DNA from: Candidatus Giovannonibacteria bacterium RIFCSPHIGHO2_01_FULL_45_24
Lineage (GTDB): Bacteria > Patescibacteriota > Minisyncoccia > UBA11713 > 2-01-FULL-45-33
Direction: 5' to 3'
NCBI GenBank assembly: GCA_001778495.1
Contig: MFHE01000006.1
Coordinates: 1-53,086, forward strand
Length of the DNA stretch: 53,086 nt
The notes below the pieces were generated by a model. The model was not told the origin of the DNA and ran no database searches. It saw only the letters and a list, made by a program, of their open reading frames with translations. Positions 24,187-30,865 of this stretch are shown in pieces; position 1 is the stretch's first letter; each line of letters starts with the position of its first letter. Made by a program: the position numbers and the translations under genes.

Positions 24187-25167
24187 TTATTTTATCTCGC
24201 AGAGCGTCTTCAGTGCCGCGAGGTCGTCAGGAGTCGCGGTTTCGTTCATTCCGCTGTTTAGGCGGTACATTATCGCTTTGTGATTTTCCAGATGCTCCAG
24301 CCCAAGCGCGTGCCCAAGCTCGTGCGCCAGCACCCTTACCAATTTTTGGCGACTGTCAAACTGGTAAATGTCTATTTGCTCGCCCCCTGGGCCGCTCCGG
24401 TAGGTTCCCTCTTCAAACTCTCTTCCCGCGGCGCCACCGATTTCGTTGTATTTTGTGACGTTGAGGTTGAGCGTCTCTACCAATCTATTCAGAACAATCA
24501 CAAACGCGTTTATGTCGTCAACTTTTGCGTTGAGCTCGGCTTCCAGCGCTTTTATTTTTGAAAATTCCTGGTCAAGCGCTTTTTTTTCCGCCGTTAGGCG
24601 GTCGTAGATATCTTTAGGCGCGCCGCCCTTCCGGTTCCAGCTCCCCACCTCGGCGTTGTAACTATCTTGGCGGACTTCAAATTCGGCAACGAGCTTTTCG
24701 TAATTCGCTTTAAGAACGCCGTAAGAAACTTTCATCGCTTCATACTGCGCTTTTAACGTTTCGTAGGAGGATTTTGTGTCCTTTACGGCAATCCCCAGTT
24801 TTTGGAGTTTAAGCGTCGCATCTTGGCGGTAGTCGTAAATCAGGTTTATTTTAAGCGCCCCGCCAGGCTTGTAAGAAAACAGCTCCAGACCCATCGGGCG
24901 CTCCCAGACATCTTCGGCCTTGGATACAGCATCCAAGAAATCTTTTTGTGAGAGGCCAAATTTTTCGTCAAAAGAACCCAAGCCGTAGGCGATCGGCTTT
25001 TGACAAGGGGAGAGTGGTAATTCAAAATTCGCCAGCGGAAGCTCAAAGTTTTCGCCCGCTTCGCCGAATCGAGGCGAGCCGTTTTTTTCCTGAATCTGCC
25101 CCCAAAAGATATAAAAAACCGCCGCAACCGCGGCAAGCAAAAGCGCAATTTTTACCGCCTTATTCAT
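24187..25167 (-). CDS. Membrane-anchored matrixin-like zinc metalloprotease
   Basis: 326 aa from the ATG at 25167; a longer form from 25197 is possible, but a -10-like TAAAAT (reverse strand, 25181-25176) 8 nt upstream supports the shorter one. One hydrophobic segment at residues about 4-22 acts as signal or anchor. Residues about 105-240 are coiled coil (VKDTKSSYETLKAQYEAMK). The C-terminal catalytic domain has VLAHELGHALGLEHLEN, the HExxHxxGxxH zinc motif of metzincins, followed by the Met-turn-like AIMYRLNSG. It probably cuts proteins at the cell surface; targets are unknown. It is convergent with the tRNA genes. Confidence 0.83.
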   Translation of the reverse strand: MNKAVKIALLLAAVAAVFYIFWGQIQEKNGSPRFGEAGENFELPLANFELPLSPCQKPIAYGLGSFDEKFGLSQKDFLDAVSKAEDVWERPMGLELFSYKPGGALKINLIYDYRQDATLKLQKLGIAVKDTKSSYETLKAQYEAMKVSYGVLKANYEKLVAEFEVRQDSYNAEVGSWNRKGGAPKDIYDRLTAEKKALDQEFSKIKALEAELNAKVDDINAFVIVLNRLVETLNLNVTKYNEIGGAAGREFEEGTYRSGPGGEQIDIYQFDSRQKLVRVLAHELGHALGLEHLENHKAIMYRLNSGMNETATPDDLAALKTLCEIK

Positions 25168-25239
25168 AAATACTAATTTTAACCGATATTCAATCAAATA
25201 AAAAATCCCCGGCCTCTAGCCGAGCTTCTTATTTTTTGT

Positions 25240-25245
25240 TATAAT
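25240..25245 (+). promoter_or_regulatory. -10 box of tRNA-Trp
   Basis: TATAAT, 9 nt upstream of the tRNA 5' end. Confidence 0.55.
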
Positions 25246-25254
25246 CTTTTTGAT

Positions 25255-25325
25255 GGGAGATTAGTTAAGTGGCATAACTGCGGTCTCCAAAACCGCTATC
25301 GGGGGTTCGATTCCCTCATCTCCCG
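25255..25325 (+). tRNA. tRNA-Trp (anticodon CCA)
   Basis: 71 nt. Acceptor GGGAGAT pairs with ATCTCCC, anticodon stem GCGGT/ACCGC with loop CTCCAAA (CCA at 25287-25289), T-loop TTCGATT. The single UGG-reading anticodon agrees with UGA being a stop. Confidence 0.93.
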
Positions 25326-25328
25326 AAT

Positions 25329-25487
25329 TTATTTTTTCCCTTCTTTATGCGTAGTGTGCTTGCGGCACCACTTGCAAAATTTGGAAAGCTCAATTTTCCG
25401 TTCCATCTTTTTCTTATTTTTGCGGCTCCAATAGCCGATTCTTTTGCAGGATTGGCACTGCAGTTTTATCAGGTTGTCTTGAGACAT
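25329..25487 (-). CDS. rpmG: 50S ribosomal protein L33
   Basis: 52 aa, found by reading the reverse strand between tRNA-Trp and the Cys-rich gene. It begins MSQDNLIKLQCQSCKRIGYW and ends KWCRKHTTHKEGKK. Two CxxC pairs (CQSC and CKWC) mark the zinc-binding form. Length and motifs are typical. It follows the Cys-rich surface-protein gene by 17 bp on the same strand and could be read through from it. Confidence 0.93.
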   Translation of the reverse strand: MSQDNLIKLQCQSCKRIGYWSRKNKKKMERKIELSKFCKWCRKHTTHKEGKK

Positions 25488-25504
25488 TTAGATATTTTAG
25501 CAGA

Positions 25505-27454
25505 TTATCTGACGAGCCGCAAGAAGGCGTCGTATACCGAACCGGGAGAAAATTCCGCAGGCTGCTGGAAATTCGTGGGGGCTTTGCATTGGGCGCCGTC
25601 CCAAACTCCGCCTTGGGATTCGCATTGCCTCTGAAATTCTTCCTGATACTGCTGCTGGTACTGCTGTTGATATTGTTGTTGTGACGGCGGCTGTTGTGGT
25701 TGCTGTAAATGTAAATTAGAAAAATTACATTGGTTTCCGTCCCAGCTGCCTCCCTGTTTGACACATTCCTCGCCGCCACGCTCAATGTGGGGGTAATTAC
25801 AATTTGTTCCGTCCCAGGCGCCTCCCTGCTTGGCGCATTCTTCCGTGCCGCGATCACTGCCGGGGAAATTACAAGTTTCGCCGTTCCAACTGCCCCCTTG
25901 TTTTACGCATTCCTCGCCGCCATGGTCTCCACCGCCAAATCCGCATGCTTCCGGATTTGATGTGCAGTATGCCTCGCATTCCTCGCGCGACCTGCAACCT
26001 CCCAGACCGTTAAATTGCCCGTTTTCGCCAAACTCAAATTGGCCTTCCATGCCCTCCGGAATCATTTTTTCAAAACACTCTTTCATTTTTTCTCCCAGCT
26101 CCGGCCCGCCGGCGAATCCTCCCTGTTCCAATTTATCTATGTCTATCACGGATTTAAGGCATTCCTGAACCTCGGGCGGCCCGCTTTCAATCTGCCCGCG
26201 CAAAATGCGCTTGCCTTCTTCCATTCTGCTTAAATCTTCTTCGGAGATAAGGCCATATTGTTTGCCGAACTCAAAACAAGCTGTTTGATTTGCCGGGTTC
26301 TCGCAGAACGTCTGGCAGGCCCTCCCACGGCAACCGCCGGGACCCTTGCCGCCGGTTTTCCGCATTATCTCAAGGTCTTTTTCGGACACAAGCCCCGCTT
26401 TTTCCGCGAAAGCAACGCATTCGTCAAAATGCCCCTCGTCTTCGCAAAAAACTTCGCATTCTTCTTTGGATTTGCACCCTCCGGGCATCTGGCCGCTTCT
26501 CATAAGCGGAAGAATCTTTTCCATCTCTTTTAATTCCTCTTCGCTTATAAACCCGGCTTCTTTGGCAAAAGCCACGCATTCGTCCGCGTGCTCGGGAGTT
26601 TTGCAGTAAAGCTCGCAGGCGGCGCGGTTTGTGCAGTTGCCGGGGAATTTAGTTCCGCGTTTGACCGCGTTTTGAATTTTTTTCATCTCTTCCAGCTCCG
26701 CGCCGGAAACCAAGCCGCTATTTTCCGCGAAAACGACGCATTCTTCAAGCCGCCCGACATCGTTGCAGTAATCCTTACAAGAGGCCTCGGTTTTGCAGCC
26801 CCCTGGCCCGCCGCCCGTTTTTACTATCGCGGCGAATTTTTTGCCGCGTTCAATTTCGCCTTTTGTTAAAAGCCCGTTTGTCTCGGCAAAAGCGATACAG
26901 CGCTCAAGGTTCGCCGGCGTGTCGCAATAAGTTTTGCAGGCCTCTTGGCTCTCGCATCCGCCCAATTCTTTAATCGGATATTCTAAAACCGCGGGCGTTG
27001 CTTGAGTAGTCGCTGCGCCCGCCGAAGTCTCTGACGAAGGCTGGGAGGCCTCTGTCGGAACTGCTGGCGCTGATACTGGCTCAGGAAGAGGCGGCTCAAC
27101 TTTTTTCACTTGGGCAACTCCGCCAACCGGCGCGGTTATTTCAAATTCCGTTTCCTCTCCGCGGCAGTCAACGATTACCGCCTTCATCATCGGCTTAAAA
27201 TCGGAGATTTCGTTTATCAAAACATTGTCTATTTTGCGGTTTTGGGGGCACCCGTTCAAATCGCCGCTGTAAGGAAGCTTATCGGTTGGGAAAACCAGAG
27301 CGAAACTCCGGATGCCTTGGGAGTCGCGCATATTCAATATAAAAAGGTCGGTGCTTTTGTCTTTTTGAAGCGAAAAGGAAGCGTTGCCGCCGGAAGTGGC
27401 GTTTACCTGCAACGCGGCGATTAATAACCCTGCCAAAATTATCGCTTTTTTCAT
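25505..27454 (-). CDS. Secreted Cys-rich repeat surface protein
   Basis: 649 aa. Signal peptide at residues 1-19 (AIILAGLLIAALQVNA). After a beta-rich domain and a Pro/Thr linker come five to six modules of about 50 residues with pattern GGC-x5-C-x2-YC-x8-EC-x2-FA-x3-GL (for example PGGCKSKEECEVFC, DECVAFAEKAGLVS), four Cys each. A second repeat type follows, four copies of EECVKQGGSW-GETC-like units, then a Gln-rich tract (QQPQQPPSQQQYQQQYQQQ). The even Cys number per module suggests disulfides or metal binding outside the cell. No enzyme is recognised. Similar arrays occur in Parcubacteria. Downstream at the 3' side lies rpmG. Confidence 0.75.
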   Translation of the reverse strand: MKKAIILAGLLIAALQVNATSGGNASFSLQKDKSTDLFILNMRDSQGIRSFALVFPTDKLPYSGDLNGCPQNRKIDNVLINEISDFKPMMKAVIVDCRGEETEFEITAPVGGVAQVKKVEPPLPEPVSAPAVPTEASQPSSETSAGAATTQATPAVLEYPIKELGGCESQEACKTYCDTPANLERCIAFAETNGLLTKGEIERGKKFAAIVKTGGGPGGCKTEASCKDYCNDVGRLEECVVFAENSGLVSGAELEEMKKIQNAVKRGTKFPGNCTNRAACELYCKTPEHADECVAFAKEAGFISEEELKEMEKILPLMRSGQMPGGCKSKEECEVFCEDEGHFDECVAFAEKAGLVSEKDLEIMRKTGGKGPGGCRGRACQTFCENPANQTACFEFGKQYGLISEEDLSRMEEGKRILRGQIESGPPEVQECLKSVIDIDKLEQGGFAGGPELGEKMKECFEKMIPEGMEGQFEFGENGQFNGLGGCRSREECEAYCTSNPEACGFGGGDHGGEECVKQGGSWNGETCNFPGSDRGTEECAKQGGAWDGTNCNYPHIERGGEECVKQGGSWDGNQCNFSNLHLQQPQQPPSQQQYQQQYQQQYQEEFQRQCESQGGVWDGAQCKAPTNFQQPAEFSPGSVYDAFLRLVR

Positions 27455-27457
27455 TTT

Positions 27458-27715
27458 TTATTGTTCAAAAGGGTTCTTATAAGCGTCTTTAAAAGGATTC
27501 GCCCGGTCAATCGGGTTCAGTTCTGGCACTTTATTTTGAATCGGGTTTGAGGGCACCTCCAGATTGGGCGTCGTCACGGCCTCCACAACGTCTTCGGCGG
27601 TTTTTATGGGTTCGGACTTTCCCGCAAACCAATACCAGTACCAAGCCCCGGCCGCGATTGCTATAAGCGCGATACCCGCCAGAATCAGTTTGGTCTTAAT
27701 ATCTTGAATCTCCAC
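27458..27715 (-). CDS. Small single-pass membrane protein, unknown
   Basis: 85 aa, not recognised. One membrane segment at residues about 10-30 (LILAGIALIAIAAGAWYWYWFAG), then an extracytoplasmic Pro/Asn-rich tail with NPIDRANPFKDAYKNPFEQ. It ends 3 bp before the start of the Cys-rich repeat protein, so the two form an operon and may be partners in the envelope. Confidence 0.6.
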   Translation of the reverse strand: MEIQDIKTKLILAGIALIAIAAGAWYWYWFAGKSEPIKTAEDVVEAVTTPNLEVPSNPIQNKVPELNPIDRANPFKDAYKNPFEQ

Positions 27716-27754
27716 GTTATTTTAATTTTACCATAGGATGCTAACATTGAAAAT

Positions 27755-28378
27755 ATGGCGCTTGTGGATGATTTAGTTGAAAAGGGTGCGTTAAAAAACC
27801 CGAATCTAATCAGGGCTTTCCGCGCCGTTGACCGCTGGGATTTTGTTCCGGAGCCAATGAAAGATTTCGCTTACGTTGACGAGCCGCTTGCGATAGGTGA
27901 GGGGCAGACCATCTCCCAGCCGTGGACGGTGGCTTTTATGCTTGAGCTTTTAAGTCCTAGCCCCGGGGATAATATTATGGAGGTCGGCTACGGCTCCGGC
28001 TGGCAGACGGCGCTTTTGGCCTATGTAGGTGCGAATGTCTACGCAGTTGAGCGGATTCCAAAATTGTGTGAATGGGGGAAGAGGAATGTTGAGAAATGCG
28101 GGTTTCGAGGCGTGAAATTTTTCTGTCAGGACGGAACCATGGGTTTGCCGGACATTGCCAAGCGCGTCGGAGGTTTTGATAAAATCATCGCCGCCGCCTC
28201 CGGCAGAGAACTGCCTCCGGCTTGGAAGAACCAGCTTAAAACCGGCGGGAAAATCATTGCCCCAATAGGGCACAGCATTTTTGAATTTACGAAACGGACT
28301 AAAGCCGCGTTTGACGCGTTTCCGCACCACAGCTTTGCGTTTGTGCCTTTAATTTCTGACAATGATTCAAAATGGTGA
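27755..28378 (+). CDS. pcm: Protein-L-isoaspartate O-methyltransferase
   Basis: 207 aa, normal length. The family hallmark region YVDEPLAIGEGQTISQPWTVAFMLELL is near residue 40, followed by the SAM-binding MEVGYGSGWQTALLA near 80 and VYAVERIPKLCEWGKRN. It methylates isoaspartyl residues to start repair of aged proteins. A -10-like TAACAT (27742-27747) ends 7 nt before the ATG. The 3' end overlaps mltG by 17 bp. Confidence 0.88.
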   Translation: MALVDDLVEKGALKNPNLIRAFRAVDRWDFVPEPMKDFAYVDEPLAIGEGQTISQPWTVAFMLELLSPSPGDNIMEVGYGSGWQTALLAYVGANVYAVERIPKLCEWGKRNVEKCGFRGVKFFCQDGTMGLPDIAKRVGGFDKIIAAASGRELPPAWKNQLKTGGKIIAPIGHSIFEFTKRTKAAFDAFPHHSFAFVPLISDNDSKW

Positions 28379-29129
28379 CATCAAAAAACTTTTAATCGCG
28401 GCCTTTGCGCTAGTCCTTCTTCTTTTTAGCATTTTCTTTTTGGGAAAATTTCCGGCGTACATAAAATATAAAGAAGAAGAAAAAATAGTTTCCAATGAGG
28501 TGGCCGTGACCATTCCGGAAGGATACAACGTCCGCCAGATGGGGGAGACGTTTGAGAAAGCGGGGCTTTTCCCAAAAGACGAATTTGTTTTGGAGGCCCG
28601 GAAACACGAAGGATATTTGTTCCCCGACACTTACAGATTTTACAAAACTGCGAAGCCGGAGCAGGTGATAGGCCGGATGAGAGATAATTTCAACAAGAAG
28701 ATAACTCCCGAGATTTTGGCGGAAGCAAAAAACTCCGGCAAAACTCTGGAGCAGATTATAATAATGGCGTCTATCTTGGAAGAAGAAGTTAAAAGCGCTG
28801 CGGACATGAAAATCGTAGCGGGGATTTTATGGAAGCGGCTCCAGCTTGGCATGGGGCTCAATGTTGACGCGTCGCTCACTTACGTTTTGGGCAAACCCAG
28901 CAGCGAGTTGACGGAGGAAGATTTGAAATACGATTCTCCTTACAATACCTACCGCTATCGCGGTTTGCCGCAGGGACCGATTTCCAACCCGGGGATGGAC
29001 GCGATTTTGGCGGCTTTGCGGCCGATGGTCTCCGAATATTTTTATTACCTTACGGATAAAGGCGGCGTTGCGCGCTACGCCTGGACGCTGGAGGAACACG
29101 GCTCAAATAAATTTAAATATCTAAAGTAA
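28362..29129 (+). CDS. mltG: Endolytic transglycosylase MltG-like
   Basis: 255 aa, shorter than the usual about 340. One membrane segment at residues about 9-28, a short LysM-like part (VAVTIPEGYNVRQMGETFEKAGL), then the YceG core: GYLFPDTYRF, IIIMASILEEE with likely catalytic Glu140, GILWKRLQLGMGLNVDASLTYVLG, SPYNTYRYRGLPQGPISNPG. It cuts nascent glycan strands beside the membrane and sets their length. It overlaps pcm by 17 bp, and the reduction is in the N-terminal region. Confidence 0.9.
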   Translation: MIQNGDIKKLLIAAFALVLLLFSIFFLGKFPAYIKYKEEEKIVSNEVAVTIPEGYNVRQMGETFEKAGLFPKDEFVLEARKHEGYLFPDTYRFYKTAKPEQVIGRMRDNFNKKITPEILAEAKNSGKTLEQIIIMASILEEEVKSAADMKIVAGILWKRLQLGMGLNVDASLTYVLGKPSSELTEEDLKYDSPYNTYRYRGLPQGPISNPGMDAILAALRPMVSEYFYYLTDKGGVARYAWTLEEHGSNKFKYLK

Positions 29130-29132
29130 GAG

Positions 29133-29161
29133 TTGACCTAATTTCTTTTATAATATATACT
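29133..29161 (+). promoter_or_regulatory. rpsP promoter
   Basis: -35 TTGACC (29133-29138), 17-bp spacer, -10 TATACT (29156-29161), 7 nt before the ATG at 29169. Predicted leaderless. Confidence 0.7.
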
Positions 29162-29168
29162 TCCATTT

Positions 29169-29411
29169 ATGTTAATTATCCGCTTACAGCGCGTTGGCCG
29201 GAGAAACGACCTGAACTTCCGGCTGGTGGTTACGGATTCTAAAAGGGGGCCCAAGAGCGGCGGCTATTTAGAGGCGCTCGGCTCCTACAGCCCGAAAACG
29301 AAGAAAGCAATTTTCAAAAACGAACGCATTAAGCGCTGGGTGGCGAACGGTGCCCGGATCTCTGCTACGGCGCGCAGTTTGCTGGTTAAGGGTGGTATAA
29401 TTATCAAGTAA
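29169..29411 (+). CDS. rpsP: 30S ribosomal protein S16
   Basis: 80 aa, typical. MLIIRLQRVGRRNDLNFRLVVTDSKRGPKSGGYLEALGSY-type N-terminus and INERIKRWVANGARISATARSLL-like core. In many bacteria it heads the rpsP-khpA-rimM-trmD cluster; here rpsP, a KH protein and trmD keep that order and rimM is absent. Confidence 0.94.
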   Translation: MLIIRLQRVGRRNDLNFRLVVTDSKRGPKSGGYLEALGSYSPKTKKAIFKNERIKRWVANGARISATARSLLVKGGIIIK

Positions 29412-29469
29412 CGCCGAAAATGGTCGAAAATTCGGATATTACAGGGGCTAAAGAACGGAATTTGCTATA

Positions 29470-29796
29470 ATGGTTGCAAAAGCATCTAGCACGTATTCTG
29501 ACGAGGAATTTTTGGAGTATGTGGTCAAAGCGCTTGTTGATAATCCCAGCGCCGTCAAGGTTGCGAGGAAAGTTGATGAGATGGGTGTCCTTTTGTCCGT
29601 GCAAGTGGACAAGGAAGACGTCGGCAAGCTCATCGGCCGCCAAGGCAACACCGCTAAAGCGCTCCGCACGCTTCTGCGCGTGGTCGGCATAAAGAACCAC
29701 GCGCGGGTGAACCTCAAGATTGAGGAACCGGAAGGAGGAACTCACGTTCCAAGAAGCCGGGAAGTGGACGACATGGTTGACGACCTCAAGTTATAA
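29470..29796 (+). CDS. khpA: KH-domain RNA-binding protein KhpA-like
   Basis: 108 aa. The single type II KH domain contains VGKLIGRQGNTAKALRTLLRVVG, with the GxxG-type loop IGRQGN. The N-terminal EFLEYVVKALVDNPSAVKV is typical for KhpA (UPF0109). It binds RNA, probably with a partner, and affects ribosome or cell-wall control. The ATG overlaps a TATAAT (29466-29471), so if that box is used the real start may be an in-frame TTG at 29512 or GTG at 29521; family length favours a start close to 29470. Confidence 0.88.
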   Translation: MVAKASSTYSDEEFLEYVVKALVDNPSAVKVARKVDEMGVLLSVQVDKEDVGKLIGRQGNTAKALRTLLRVVGIKNHARVNLKIEEPEGGTHVPRSREVDDMVDDLKL

Positions 29797-29811
29797 TTTT
29801 GTTTAAGCAAA

Positions 29812-29843
29812 ATAGAAAAACCCTCAATTGAGGGTTTTTCTAT
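29812..29843. terminator. Bidirectional Rho-independent terminator
   Basis: A 32-bp perfect palindrome with arms of AGAAAAACCCTCAA type, giving T-runs on both strands. It ends the rpsP-khpA transcript. Confidence 0.85.
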
Positions 29844-29845
29844 TG

Positions 29846-29868
29846 ACTTAGCAACTGGATTGCTAAGT
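29846..29868 (+). repeat. ACTTAG/CTAAGT palindrome, left copy
   Basis: Arms ACTTAGCAA (29846-29854) and TTGCTAAGT (29860-29868) around CTGGA. It is the inverted copy (22 of 23 bases) of the palindrome at 29923. Confidence 0.75.
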
Positions 29869-29922
29869 TGGATTAAATAAGGCATTATCTCAATAATGAG
29901 AAAATTTAAGTTTATCAGATGT

Positions 29923-29945
29923 ACTTAGCAATCCAATTGCTAAGT
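29923..29945 (+). repeat. ACTTAG/CTAAGT palindrome, right copy
   Basis: Arms ACTTAGCAA (29923-29931) and TTGCTAAGT (29937-29945) around TCCAA. Together with the left copy it bounds a 100-bp element with 54 bp of AT-rich interior. Confidence 0.75.
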
Positions 29946-29975
29946 GATAAGTGAAGAGAATAAGACACTCAAAAT

Positions 29976-30680
29976 ATGAGATTTGATATAATCACAATTT
30001 TTCCGAAAGTTTTTAGGAGCTACTTTAATGAGTCCATAATTTCGCGCGCCCAAAAAAGGGGACTTGCAAAAATAAAAATTTGGGATTTGAAAAAGTTTTT
30101 GCGCGAAGGAGAGAGGGTTGATGACCGGCCCTATGGCGGCGGCCCAGGGATGGTGCTTAAAATTGAACCGATTGCTAAAGCGCTTGATTCAATTCTTCAA
30201 CTTAGACGTCCGACGTCTAAGTCGGGGAAGACGTCGGACGTCTTGATAACTTTCCTCTCTGCTTCCGGAAAACAATTTAATTCTAAAATGGCTGGCGATT
30301 TCGCCAAGAAATATAAATGGATTATTTTTATCTGCGGTCACTACGAGGGCGTTGATGAGCGCGTTAAATCAATGATTGAAAATTTGAAATTGAAAATTGA
30401 AAATTTGAGCATAGGCCCTTATGTTCTCACCGGCGGGGAACTTCCCGCGATGGTTGTTGTTGACGCCGTTTTAAGAAAAATTCCCGGGGTTTTGGGCAAG
30501 TACGAATCGCTTGAAGAAAAAAGGCACGGCATCGGCGTGCCGGTCTACACCAGGCCAGAAATATTCAAATGGAAGGGGGGAACATACAAAGTTACCAAAA
30601 TCCTTCTTTCCGGTAACCATAAAAAAATAGGAAATTGGCGGATTAAACATAAGATAAAAAATAAAGCTCTGCAGTATTAA
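29976..30680 (+). CDS. trmD: tRNA (guanine37-N1)-methyltransferase
   Basis: 234 aa, normal. MRFDIITIFPKVFRSYFNESI, DDRPYGGGPGMVLKIEPI, ICGHYEGVDERV and the knot region IGPYVLTGGELPAMVVVDAV are all family hallmarks. It methylates G37 next to the anticodon to prevent frameshifting. Residues about 76-90 (LRRPTSKSGKTSDVL) are encoded by a palindromic insertion (30200-30244) in a loop that tolerates length changes. Confidence 0.93.
   Translation: MRFDIITIFPKVFRSYFNESIISRAQKRGLAKIKIWDLKKFLREGERVDDRPYGGGPGMVLKIEPIAKALDSILQLRRPTSKSGKTSDVLITFLSASGKQFNSKMAGDFAKKYKWIIFICGHYEGVDERVKSMIENLKLKIENLSIGPYVLTGGELPAMVVVDAVLRKIPGVLGKYESLEEKRHGIGVPVYTRPEIFKWKGGTYKVTKILLSGNHKKIGNWRIKHKIKNKALQY
30200..30244 (+). 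repeat. Paired palindromes inserted in frame in trmD
   Basis: First palindrome: ACTTAGACGTC (30200-30210), one base, GACGTCTAAGT (30212-30222). Second: AAGACGTC (30228-30235), one base, GACGTCTT (30237-30244). Their cores are reverse complements of each other. Outer ACTTAG/CTAAGT ends match the intergenic palindromes at 29846 and 29923. Confidence 0.75.
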
Positions 30681-30757
30681 GGTTTAGTAATATTTATTAA
30701 ACTTAATTTTTTAGCGTCTCTGACGTTTCAGCCGGAGCGCCGACCGTAGCGTCGGGG

Positions 30758-30766
30758 TTATCCACA
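30758..30766 (+). promoter_or_regulatory. DnaA-box-like 9-mer in a terminator hairpin
   Basis: Perfect TTATCCACA; its ATCCACA forms the left arm of the hairpin that ends trmD. Confidence 0.35.
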
Positions 30767-30789
30767 GAAAATTGTGGATTTTTTATTTA
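30760..30789 (+). terminator. Rho-independent terminator after trmD
   Basis: Stem ATCCACA (30760-30766) with TGTGGAT (30773-30779), loop GAAAAT, then TTTTTATTT. The 26-bp sequence 30776-30801 is itself a perfect palindrome (GGATTTTTTATTT and its complement), so it could work on both strands. Confidence 0.75.
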
Positions 30790-30808
30790 AATAAAAAATC
30801 CGCTGATT

Positions 30809-30814
30809 TATACT
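30809..30814 (+). promoter_or_regulatory. -10 box TATACT upstream of the 2778-aa gene
   Basis: TATACT lies 51 nt before the ATG at 30866, implying a leader of about 45 nt without a clear Shine-Dalgarno, unlike the leaderless pattern of most genes here. The gap 30681-30865 also contains the trmD terminator. Confidence 0.4.
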
Positions 30815-30865
30815 GAAAGATATAGAAGACCTAAAAAAAAGAATATTTCTTACGAAAGCTTCTTT

